Positions 21,925 through 34,315 of a stretch of 36,600 nucleotides of DNA are shown piece by piece. Location: the NCBI GenBank assembly GCA_015657535.1, contig JADHZB010000889.1, positions 1 to 36,600 of the forward strand, read 5' to 3'. Made by a program: the position numbers and the translations under genes. Position 1 is the stretch's first letter; every line of letters begins with the position of its first letter. The notes beneath the pieces were generated by a model. It did no database searches, was not told the origin of the DNA, and saw only the letters and a list, made by a program, of their open reading frames with translations. Source of the stretch: Nephromyces sp. MM_2019 (taxonomy: Eukaryota; Apicomplexa; Aconoidasida; Nephromycida).

Positions 21925-24294
21925 TTATATCCAAACATCACGAATCTCTGAAATTAGCTTTCCTGTGCAAATTGATTTTGATGTTTTCGTGCTTGTTTCA
22001 ACACTCTTGTATGTGCTTTTTTGAATTTCTTTGCTCCTATTTGAGTTAGATAGTTTAGTTTGAGAACTATTGCTTATCAAATTCTGCCTGGATAATTTTT
22101 TATAGGCTTGCTTTCTTAGTACCCATTGACTCCAACTATAAGTGGGATCAGCTACTTCATCATAAAAATCAACATCAGTAGTCGATACTCCGACATTTTT
22201 TGACTCAACATTCAGATTTTGAAGGCTTTTATTCATTCTGATGCTACTTAGTGGGATTTGTAAACTTGAATTAAGCTTATTTAATTTGAATTTAGTAACA
22301 TTTTGTGCTTTGATTTTATTTTTAACGGATGATAAAACATCATTTCTGTAACGAAACCAATTGATCAATTTGATTAAAATTTGGCGGCTCTTTACACAGG
22401 AGTATATCATTCACAGTTACCTGGTGTTAAAATCAGAATTTCCTAAGATGAAATTGAGAATAGGAGCTTCCTTAGATATCTTTAGTAACTGTTTTTTTAG
22501 TCCTTCTGCCATTTTAAGGTCTATCAATTTTGTTTCACAGCTAGATGACTCAAAATTTTTGTTGTTAGGGTGAATTTCATGGATCGTTTTTTCTAAATAT
22601 GCTAAATTTGAATCAGCAAGATAACTTAGGTTTAAGGAGGCTTGTGTGTTAACAACATCACTGATTTTAGTGTTGTTTAGACAGCAATCTACTTGAGATC
22701 CGCTGAAAACCGAAAATTTTGAGTTAATTTCATCATCCAGGATGCTATGATAAAGTTCTGAATAACCTTTCTTGTAACAAATTTTTAAGAAAATTATTTT
22801 CTCAGTTCTCAATTTAAGGCTTTCAATTATATGTTTAGCTAGCTTAATATGCATGGGCACTTAATTTAAATGGTAAAAATTGAGTTTAGTATAGGTAGTT
22901 TAGTAGTAATTAGGATCTAAATGTTGTAAGTAAAGAACTAAATTTATAGAAATGGGTCAATGATTTGCATTTTAGTGCCTATTACCTCATTCAAAAAGTT
23001 TTCACAGGTTATAGTAACTTTTTTAAAATTTTCCAAGCAGATTTCTATTATTTTTGATATTGATTCCATTTCAACAAATGTTGAAGCTGCCATCCAGTAA
23101 GATTGACCTAGTAAAATAAATTTGTCTACATACAATTCATCGGAGAAATAATTATTGGGTGCTTTTTGGAAACTTGAAAACTTTATATTTGTAGCTTCAT
23201 GTTCCAAAAGTGCTGATAAGACTTCATCACGTTGTCTAGTATGATCTTGAAGTTTCTTCACATGGCTATTTAGCACGCAATGAAATTTGTCAAGCGTAAC
23301 GATTATTTGATAGAAGAATGCTTGTAGTAATAATACGCCCTTATCTGAAATCAATTATATATTCTAAGTGTTAGTCACTAATTATACTCTCACAAGACCT
23401 GGATCATTTTTGTAATACATAGAAACAACTTCTTCAAGCACTCCTCGAATTAGATTACATTTCAAAATAGCTGTTCTGGATTGATTTAATAACACTTTTG
23501 CATCGAAAGTCTGCAATGGATTAACATCAATTTGATGCTTCATTAGTCTAGTTTGGCCTTCTTTAGCTAAAACATCCTCGTAAGCGGTTATTCCTAAAAT
23601 AGCATAGCTCATACGGTATGTATGTTGTATTTTATCTTTTGTTGAAAGTGCTAAAAATGGAAAAATTTCACTAAGAGGTGACACCAAACGTGTCCAAAAT
23701 ACTGCTTTGTTGAGACAGCCTCGCCAACACTCATCTTTCTCACTGTCAGAAACTTTACATAAGCTAAAGAGAAGTGTCGCGGTTAGAATAATTTGTTTAT
23801 TCCATATTGATCTTGCTTTTTCTTGAGTTACCTGTTTTATCCGAGTCGTTTTTAGCTGAGGATAGTAAGAACTTTAGTTTTATCTTATGATCGATCTTAA
23901 AGATAAATTAAATAATTAAAATCAATTTATAAAATCTTACCTCGGAAAAAAGATCGATTTCATTGAATGACATCATGGGATCGTTAACAGCTTTTGTTAT
24001 ATCATCCTTGATATCGATTGCATTATCAATTAGAATTAGAAAATTAAATAAAGTAGCTTCAATTGACAATTTCCCTTTATCAAATTCAATACCTTTCTGT
24101 AATGCACTATCTACCCACTTTGAAGAGTGCTCTATACTGTCATCATCATCATTCTCATAATAATCACTAGTTGCGGGATTTAGGGTTGTCAGAGCTAAAT
24201 AAGTTGAAAGTTCAAGTGAATTTTTCAGAGGAATATCAAGTAAGGTTAAGTTTTCTAAAATTTTATGTATAACGTCTTTTGTTGCGTCACCCAT
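21925..24294 (-). CDS. Unrecognised mostly helical protein, 6 exons, about 657 aa
   Basis: Exons (minus strand): 24294-23941, 23895-23832, 23752-23399, 23344-22986, 22842-22421, 22345-21925; every junction is GT-AG and in phase. I do not recognise the family. There is no signal peptide and no convincing membrane segment. The first 550 or so residues read as amphipathic helices (for example HKILENLTLLDIPLKNSLEL and EVLSALLEHEATNIKF), with one acidic patch, YYENDDDDS, near residue 50. The last exon is Ser/Thr/Lys-rich and probably disordered, except for a conserved-looking SWSQWVLRKQAYKKL stretch. Exon 3 contains DECWRGCLNKAVFWTRLVSP, Trp- and Cys-rich and likely the core of a folded unit. A helical scaffold or tether subunit is possible, but that is only a guess from composition. 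The start at 24294 is the first ATG of the open frame. Two donor/acceptor choices (exon 3 end, exon 5 start) were decided by phase. Confidence 0.75.
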
Positions 24295-24936
24295 TTTACC
24301 ACATTGGAATATTGATAAATAAAATAAAATCGCTTTGTTATTGAGTACTTATATATCGAGCAAGTTGAGATAAATTTCATACAAGTTTCTATCACAAATT
24401 GTCAATTGATCTAATATCTGTCATTTTAATCTGTGGGGAGGTTTATAAAATCAACTATATTTTGAAGCTACTTTAACAATATGATTAATTTTAATACCCT
24501 TATAGCTGAAATATCACTTGATGATTACGTAAAATCTACTCGTTAAGATTTATAAATGAATATCGGAGTGAAAAGTAGCTGTCTAGATATTTTTAAAGAG
24601 AATATCTCACTGTTTACACACTTATAACTTGTTATGTAAGTTTTCAGTTTTGAGATTTACTGGGAATATTATTATTATAGAGTTGTTTGTAGATTCTTTG
24701 GAGATGAAACTTTCATAAGATCAAGCAGTAATGAGTTTACGTTCATTAAAGATATTAATCTAAATCATCAGTTTTAAATAAATCTTTATTTCAAAATAAA
24801 ATGCAAACTTTTAAAGTAATATCAAGTTAAGGGTTAAGAAAAATGAAATTGTAACAACTTTTCTTCTGAATGAGTATACTTGAGTGTTAAAGTGAAAGAT
24901 AATTGGATTTAGAATATAAAATTATAATTTAGTGTC
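24295..24936. other. Intergenic region between tandem minus-strand genes
   Basis: 642 bp of AT-rich sequence between the Ran stop codon and the start of the unrecognised 657-residue protein, both on the minus strand. It should hold the Ran 3' untranslated region and the promoter of the next gene. No exon or repeat array is visible. Confidence 0.55.
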
Positions 24937-26089
24937 TTAAATGTCTTCATCATCATCACCCTATAAAAAATGGTTTAATGACATAAATATACTTAAATAT
25001 AACTTTAAAAAAATGCTTACTTCAATTGGTTGCTCAATGGCATCCTTAAAATCCTTTTTGATGTGTGCAATATGCAGTGGATCCATGGTAAACTCTGGTG
25101 CCTTGGCGTATGTTCCAATAAATTCTAAATCTTGCCTCCTGAAGACACATAAGATTGCGTTTTATGTAATCATGCTCATTAGGGGTGTATTTAAAAAGAA
25201 TATGTTATAGTTACTTCATAAGGCGACGAGCAATCCAGAGAAATGGTTTCTCAAAATTATAATTTGTGCGAGCAGAAATATCATAGTATTGTAGATTTCG
25301 TTTCCTATGAAATTGAATCTGCTTAGCCTTTACTTGCCTATCTTTAACATCAACCTGTGAGATATAGATTCGTCATTTGTGAAGTGATGAGCATTTTTAT
25401 GCCTATTAGGAAATCGATTAATTGTAGTTGAATCAAATAACTTACTTTGTTTCCAACAAGTACAATGGGGATTCCTTCACAAACACGTTCGATATCACGA
25501 TGCCAATTAGGGATATTTTTATATGTGATTCTTGAGGTTACATCGAACATTAATATAGCACATTGACCTCCAATACTGTATAAAAAGACAATAATTACAT
25601 ATGCAAGCAAGATTGAAAAGTATTGTATACTAACTAGTAGCCATCTCTAAGTCCACCGAACTTTTCTTGACCAGCTGTGTCCCATACGTTAAAAACAATG
25701 GGTCCGACGTTTGTCTCGAATCTCAATGGATGTACATCAACTCCAAGAGTAGCTGAAATTTGTGAAAAACATAGATTTATAAACAAAGTGTTTTCAATAA
25801 TATATAGAATAATGTAGGTTATAATCAATTAAAAATTGTTAAACTAATCAAAACTACTATTTTAGGAAATATCTATTAGCTAGAGGACGTTATATCAAAT
25901 CGAAATAGAAATCAACTAATAGAAGGCAGCGGTTGTAATAAACAAATAATTAGATTCTTTGAACATACGTATATACTTCTTTTCAAATTCTCCTGTCAAG
26001 TGTCTTTTAACAAGTGTACTTTTACCAACTCCACCATCTCCAACAATGACAAGCTTGAATAAATGTGGTTCAGGTCCACCTTCACTCAT
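24937..26089 (-). CDS. RAN: GTP-binding nuclear protein Ran, 6 exons, 216 aa
   Basis: The small GTPase that gives direction to nuclear import and export through importins and exportins, and acts in spindle and nuclear-envelope assembly. Exons (minus strand): 26089-25969, 25752-25635, 25575-25446, 25354-25215, 25138-25021, 24960-24937; phases agree. The product is 216 residues, the same length as human Ran. Visible motifs: P-loop GDGGVGKST (17-25), switch [15 protein letters not shown], switch [19 protein letters not shown] (64-80), guanine-specificity GNKVD (121-125, split by an intron after GNK), and SAR near residue 151. [20 protein letters not shown] is almost unchanged from other Rans. 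The C terminus is the acidic GDDDEDI tail, encoded by its own 24-nt last exon. The position after GGV is Gly-Lys-Ser rather than the Gly-Lys-Thr of animals, a common protist variant. No key residue is missing. The assignment is secure. Confidence 0.97.
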
Positions 26090-29000
26090 TTTGTGATCGA
26101 TTGTATAAATAATAAAAAAGTATTTAAAAGAGGCTTGCTTTTTAGTAAATAAGAATAATCCAGAAAGGAATGAAATGAAAGAAAGAAGTCATAAAAGAAA
26201 TAATAGTTTGAGTGAAGTTGGAATATTTTTTTGAATAAGTGATGGTTAATGACTCATTTGTGTGTTTATAGCTGTTTCATGTATTATTTCTACTTATGAG
26301 AAGAAGAATTATAAATATTAATTAATTCATTAAATTCTAAAGCATAAATAAGATAACATAGACGCCTAACTCTGGCATTGCTTAAAGTTTCAGTGGTGAC
26401 AAAGAATAAGTAAATATGTACATATGAGTGTGCATAATGTATATGTAAGCAAATGTATGAGTACTTGATGTCCCATTTAATTGCTTTGGCATTGCTTTAT
26501 GAGACATGACAAGTTAAGCAAAATTTGATTGACTTATCCATCTATGGCAATAGCTGATGAAACAATCTCTGATTGAGTTTACAGGAATTGTGTAATATGA
26601 AACTAAGACACTAGTCTTCTTTTTGGTCACTGACACACCTTACTTTATTATTCCCTATAATCAATTAGTTGACAACTTAGTGCTAAAATACAATTAGTTT
26701 GGAATATCAATTGAATCATATAATATATATATATAGTTCCATATCAGTAATTGAAATCCGCTTATTATGTATTTATATTTAATTTTATATTAATTCATTT
26801 CTGTTGGAGCAATACAACTGATAGCACTCATATTCATGATGCTTTTTAAAATATTTGATAGTTTGATTCGACTGAAGATTATTAAAATCACTGAAATCTA
26901 TTTGATCAATACATGATGTAAGTTTTTATTTACCCCCTATGTTTTTGAAATTATTATATATCATCAAATTAAAGCCGCGAAAAACATTAAAATCTAAAAT
27001 TGCTTTAAAAAATTATTTTTATGGTAAAGCTAAAATTTTGAATAAGCAAATCGAAAAAGCATACATAAAATACATATAAATAAGTATTTTCGCCATCACA
27101 GAAACAAACTAACAGTACTTGTACAGAACACGTGGGAAGACTTATTGACATGAAGCTTTCAAGCTACAATGAGTGCTCAGAAATATTTTTATGGTAAAAT
27201 TTGCACAAAAGATCTTGAAACCTTTAATAAAGATAAATTAAGCTTTACTACAATCCCATTATGAAAATATATCTGTGAAACTTAGCTTCAAATTGATTTT
27301 TAGGATATGTTTTTCCATTTAAGCCTTTACTGTTTGGGTGACTTTGTATATAATTTAAATTTTCTCATCCTTTCTTTCAATGGTGTCTAAATCGAATATT
27401 TCAGCTCACTCAATTTATAATAAGTAACGCTCTTATTATTTCATTTACATGCTTCAGTAAACCATCGACAAAAGGCATATTCTCTATATCTCTTAATTAA
27501 CCTTACTTCTTCATTATATGTTTTAAAATATTTTCAAATCCTAGACAATTCTTAATTTGAATATTATCCCAAATGTTGAAACTATATTCATAAACTTTGT
27601 TGACACAAGCGGTTAACAGCTATAATTCAGATTTATTCGTTTACAAATTCCCTCTTGAATAGATTACAATATTTAATAAAATGCCCCAAGGTTTATAATT
27701 ATATTATAAAGGATTAAACCTCTTTTGTACTTTGTTCAGCTTATTATCTAACCATTCAGAAATTCTAAATGATATTGCTTTTCACGAGTTTAACTTGATT
27801 AATTCAAACCAAATAATTAATTGCTACTATCTTAATATTGCGAATAAAGTAACTTAGGTTTAGATTTACACAAGACCTTTTAGTAACATAAATAGTTGTT
27901 TGTATTATACTCATAAAAAGGTATATTTTGAATTCTACATAAATGCATGTTTTTTTCCACTATTTGAAAGTAAGAATACATTTATAAATTCCTTTAATTA
28001 TGATTTCATTGATATTCATTCTTTTTATGAGGGCAAGACCTAAAATTTTTATACGGATATATTCAATTAAATGCTATCTTTATACAATTTATGCACAATC
28101 TATGAACATTAGCTGGAACCACTTTATAAATAGAATTTTAGCCATCATCTTCAAGTTTATACTAACAGATGAACACCAAATAAAAACTTGTACACAACAA
28201 GTGTAGATAGTAGATTGAGAGAATAATTATATTTCAATTGTTTGAGCTATGTAAATATTGATACATATGTTATCAAATCACATATTGGAATCCAATAAAC
28301 TCAACACCCAAAGTTGTATAATATAAAACATGATCACATAAATGTATGTAAAGTAATTAATCTAATTATATGCCAATAAAATATGGAGCTAATCCCCAGT
28401 ATATTTAAAATTTAATTCATCAATAAGCTTTTACCTTGATTAAATTTATATCTACCTTAACTAACATACATATAAATTGTGATTTTCACACATGTTCTTC
28501 AAAGATTTTAATTTATCTTTATAGTTCCTTTATATACAATTAAATATATATTGGCAAAACAAGACTTCAGTAGACGTGCAAATTTATATATAATTCACTT
28601 TTGTTAGCTGTTCTTATTCAACTCCTCGTTTTCCACTAACATACTTAGTATTAAAAGAAATTAAAGTAATATATTATTTCTTATTGTCGATAGAAATTGA
28701 AACCCAGTGAATCAATTTGACTTGCTTAACATTGATAAAATTTGAATTGAAATCGATTTTTGCACTTAATAAAAGATAATCATTTTCATTTGCAAATTTG
28801 TTGGTATCCTTAATATTCTCATAACAAAACTTATACAACAAATTTCCAGATTGTAGAATGAATAACAAATTTTGACACTTTTAAGTAGATATGTCAGATA
28901 ATTCATAAAAAGTGCTATTCCCTATGTCAAAAATTTACTAGCCAAATCTGCCAAAAACAATCATATTGAATTTAAACAATCATAGGTGCTTCTATTAGTA

Positions 29001-29266
29001 ATGATGAAGCTAAGGCAGTAAATGAAACCTACACAAATGATACTAACAACGTGAACTTGGTATCAAAATCAATTGAGCTGATAATACTTCATTACTCAAT
29101 GATGAGTGTTTTATTCCATTAAGAAGCTTAAAAACATATCAAATTACTTAAAAGGAATCTTTGAGTTTGAATCTAAATAACACTTTGAATGTGATTCAAT
29201 CCTCAATGCTCCTGCACATATACATATATATATATATATGTATATCTATCTATCTGTTTTTACATA
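26090..29266. other. Divergent intergenic region
   Basis: 3.2 kb lies between the start codons of Ran (leftward) and phosphofructokinase (rightward). Open frames such as 28000-28206 and the minus-strand 28674-28868 are isolated, hydrophobic or lysine/asparagine-biased, and have no signals beyond chance, so I do not call them genes. A 44-codon open stretch ending near 29128 looks more coding-like and is listed under findings. Just upstream of the phosphofructokinase start, 29217-29258 is a TA and ATCT simple repeat. Confidence 0.5.
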
Positions 29267-32200
29267 ATGAACCGCAAAACAGACTACCCTACATCTCCTC
29301 TCGAAAATGAGCGACTCGCCTATATTCCAGACTTACCTGACTGCTTTCGACCAATTGAGCCCGAGCTTCTGTACAATAATGAACATAGCTCATATCCTCT
29401 CCGAAAGGAGAATTTACCTGAGATATATCCAGTGATACCCCCCTTATCAAAACAATCGTTAATACAATTAAGAAACACTAGCCTAAATCGTCCAATAAGT
29501 GTAATGAAATCTAGATCTAATGAACTCAAGCTATTTAAATCAATGAGGATTGGTATAGCTTTTGGTGGTAATTCTCCTTCATCTGGCATGCATAATGTCT
29601 TATGGGGAGTATTTGACTATCTCAAGAACTTTACAGAACCTGGTTCAGTTTTATATGGATTTCTAGAAGGCTCATACGGTGTATTGAAAAATGATTATTT
29701 AACATTGGATTCGGAAATACTTAAGCAATACCGAAACACGGGTGGTAACTATTTACTAGGTTATAAAGCATTTCGTATGACTAATGATTTTGTCATGAAG
29801 AAAATGACTGAAACTTGCCATTCACTTGACCTAGATGGGCTTATGATAGTTGGTGGAAAAGACGACGCACCAGCTGTTGCTTATGTAAGTTTTTTTCCAC
29901 ATATTCAAGCACATAAACATAAGGAAATCTTGCTTAACAGAGCTATAAGCCCTGTTTTAATGAATTCAAACTCTAAATCTCAGTCAACCCATACTCTGGA
30001 ACTTAGTCTATCTTTAACAACTTTACATTAAAATGCATGCTTCATTTGAATTATAACTTCTTATAACAAACACGTAACGTAAAACACTACATATAACTTC
30101 ATGTAGTGTATATATTTGATTATCATACAAAGCGTTAAACATAAAATACTAGTTCATGTAGAAGATGTAATTGATTATCTTACACGTGATTTATTACATA
30201 TAAATTCATGTAGCGTATATAATTAATTATTACATTCAACAGACATAAATCGATGATAATTTATCACCACATACAACATATCAGATATAAATCAATATAG
30301 AAATTTTAGATAAATCTAAAAAATTATACATATCTTGTAGACTAAGATATATATAAAATAATAAGGACTTTTTCCCTAATGATGATAAATTCCTACTTTG
30401 AATTAAATATCAAAATCGATTTATATTCACCTATAAGGATAAAATCTGTCATAGATATACAAAATAACTTTTTCCTTTATATAATTCGATAAACATCCTT
30501 TATAATCTCGGAATATACAAACTTTTGATATGCTTATACCAACTTATTCCCTTGTTTTTTACACATTTTTACATTTCTCAACTCCAAATTTCAGCTCTCA
30601 GAATATTTGATAAATTCCAAGCTCAAAACAAAGGCTATATTTATACCAAATTCCCCTGGGAATGAAGTATATACACCTGAGTTTTTACCGATAAATCTTG
30701 GTTTTGATTCTGCACGTTTAACACTATCAGAATTCAATGGAAATATTGCAACAGATTCAACATCAAGTAAGAAATATTATCATTTCATACGATGTGGATC
30801 ATCTTTACTAACCCTAGAGTCAGCCCTCCAAACTCGGTGAGAATTTTCTTATATGTATCTTATCAAGAAGAAAGAAGGATATACAATTCATAGATACTAT
30901 AAACTGGATGATAATTTTTCTTTTCTTTTTTCCAAACCGTGATCACCCTTTCTGCGAACATATTTATACATAAATTTATACGCATTTCAGGCCAACATTT
31001 TGCCTAATTGCAGAAGAAGTAGAAAATGGTAAGAAAACATTAAAAGGACTCGTCAATGAAGTTTGTGATGAGATTGCACATAGGCGGAATGCTATAGGCA
31101 AACGTAGTGGAACTGTACTCACCTCAGATGGACTCTTTGATAGCCTTATTGACGTATGTTTTACTATATATATGTGTTTATATATACATATCTATCTATA
31201 TTACACCTAATTTATCTACTGAACTACTCAACATCCCTATAATACCCTGTCTATACACACACACCTTCCTCCCCTCACGTTCAACATGCATACACTCAAA
31301 CACATATACTTACACACCCTTTAGCATCCAAATGATACAAACACACACTCATCATACCTACAATTACTCATCTAAATTTGATATATATTCAGATGAAAGA
31401 ATTAAGAGAGGCTATACACACACTCCTTACCAGTTCATCAAATAATAGCCAACCCTTATCAACTGAGGAAGATTTATCAAAGGCCCTCCCTACACATCTA
31501 TCAAATTTGTATGCAACTTTACCCGCCCAAATCAAACACTCTTTACTTTGTTTTAAAGATGCACGAAATAGGCCCCTTTTACCCTATATTTCTTCTGAAC
31601 GTCTACTTGGTTTTCTTGTTTTTAATGAACTCAAGAGAAGGTGTGTAAGCGTGTGTGTGTGTGTGTGTGTGTGTATGGGTGTGGGTGGGTGTGCTTGTGT
31701 TGTGGGTGTTTCTAGCTGTGGGTGGATGTAAGTGTGGGTGTGTGTGTATGTAGTTGTATCTAAGCGTGTATGTGTGTAGGTATGTGTTTGTAGGTGTGCG
31801 TGTTTTTGTTAGGTGTGCGTACATATATACGTGGATGTTTGAATATGTTTTTGGGGGTGTGTATGTAGATAAGTGTGTGCATGTCTGTATAAGTCTATGT
31901 GTGTATGTATATATATATATATATACAACTATAACATATTCAGTGTTTCTGAATATTTGATTAATGTTATGATGTCACATAATACTAAGAAATCAACTTA
32001 AAAGGTTCATAGATTATACTATGTGCATGTACTATTTTTTATACTTCAATCTATGCTTGCAATGACATGTGTGTAAATATTCATTTATGTAGATATATAC
32101 ACTCAAATTAATTAAAACATTTAATTAACAAATTAAATAGGAAAGAAGAAGGCTTAGAAAATAGTGTTCCAACCTTTAACTATCGCGTGCATAATTTTGT

Positions 32201-34281
32201 TCAAGAAAGTTGTTGTCCTTTACCCTCAAATTTTGGTAAGCTTAATTTCACACTTGTTATACTCAACTATACACCTTCATACACATTAATTCATGTACAT
32301 TAAATCCATTATTGCACACACTTATATATAATATTTTTACCAATACCTAATTATACACACAAAGTGTGTATATCCTATTACACATTTTAATAATAACCTC
32401 AATCTTCACTAATACCTAATTAATTTATTAAATACACAAACATTCTAAAACGTGTAATACCTAATAAATATTTGATAATATCCTCATTTTTTACCTACAC
32501 ATTTACACACACATATATAGATTGTACATTGGGTTACACACTTGGCTATGCTTCAACAAGTTTTATTTCTTTGAATTTAAATGGATATTTAACAGCCATT
32601 ACAAATATTTATCAACCACCTAATAAATGGGGTATAATGGCCCTACCTATAGCCCCATTTCTAAGTAAAATTATCGACACAGACAATCAAGAAAATGTAC
32701 TTATTTGGCCTAAATATGAAGTACCCCTTGATGGAAATTTATTTCAATGTTTTCATCACCTCAGACATTCATGGAAAGTATGATACACACATTTTTATTA
32801 TGAGTCATGTCACACTCACACACACACATCTATCTATGTAAATATAAACACACATATTTATACATATGTGATATGCACATATATCTAGACACCCACACAC
32901 AAACAACCTATACATAAAACTACACACATATATCTTATTAATTGTAGTAATAAATATATAAAAATGTATGTAGATACGCTGCCATTACCGTTCAACTGGT
33001 CCCCTTCAATTTGAGTCTAATAAAATAATACCCAATGAACTCCCATTCACACTCTTATCTCAGTAAGAATATATACACACTTTTGTATGTATATATATAT
33101 ATATGTACAACTACTCTGTTTGACTTTAAAATCATAACACCTATTTGCTACACACACAGCTCCTGTAATTAGTACACACACACGCATATATATATATATA
33201 TATATATATTTATCCATATTATACAATCTTACACGCTCTCTTATTTTTCTATAATATAAATACACATATAAATATATATTATTTACACACACACACACAT
33301 ACACACAAATATACACACACATACACTTACACACACACACCTATTTGTAAATATATTAATATATACATATATTTATTTTTTATTTACACACACACACACA
33401 GATTTGTAAATATACTAACCTTAGAGTGGCTAGTTCAGGATCCAGAGTCAAAATTAGAAAAATTGAATTACCCACTTAGTCCACCCAAATTATTTTTTGG
33501 TAACAAAACCTTAAAACAGGTACACACACCCTTATTTTGCACACTTAACTTTTATGATATACACACATATTCGGTATATACACACATACTCGCTTTACAC
33601 ACACACTTGCTTTATGCACACACACTTTTACACATTTCTATATTTTACACACCCCCTTTGTACACATACCTTTTAATATATACACACACTTTTATTATAT
33701 ACACACACCTTGATCTACACAAACACCTTTTGACATATACACATGTTACAAAGGATCATTACACCTACATGTTTATACAAATATTTTAATACACACATAT
33801 ATATATATGTATATTTATATATATATATATATATATAAATAAATAGTTATATACACAGGAATCATGTATAGATGACTATATTAGTATAGATACACATTGT
33901 TGTAAACACATTCATATTAGTAAATGTTTGAATGTGTTTAATATAAGATTGTACTCTACCCTATATATTTATGTGTGTGTGTATTTATAATTATATTTAT
34001 TAGATGTCAAATGTACAAATAAAGCGTTTGAATTACACACCGCAACTACCAAATATATTAAAAGGAAATTACGATATAAAACGAATGGAAATCACACCTC
34101 AAATTTCACTCTCTAATTCAACAACTTTTAAAACATTATTTCCACACACACACACATTTCCAGCTATACAATTTTGCCATGCAGAAGATATGGATATAAA
34201 TACACATGCACACATAAATTCGAAAACTCAACATTTAGGAGGTACACTAACCTAATTAATCTAGCACAAACTTTGGATTTG

Positions 34282-34315
<34 letters not shown>

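Noticed and set aside
28000..28206. Plus-strand 68-codon hydrophobic open frame
   Set aside because: Phe/Ile/Tyr-rich as expected from AT-rich DNA by chance; isolated.
28674..28868. Minus-strand 64-codon open frame ending in IDNKK
   Set aside because: No partner exon, no motif; possible but unsupported.
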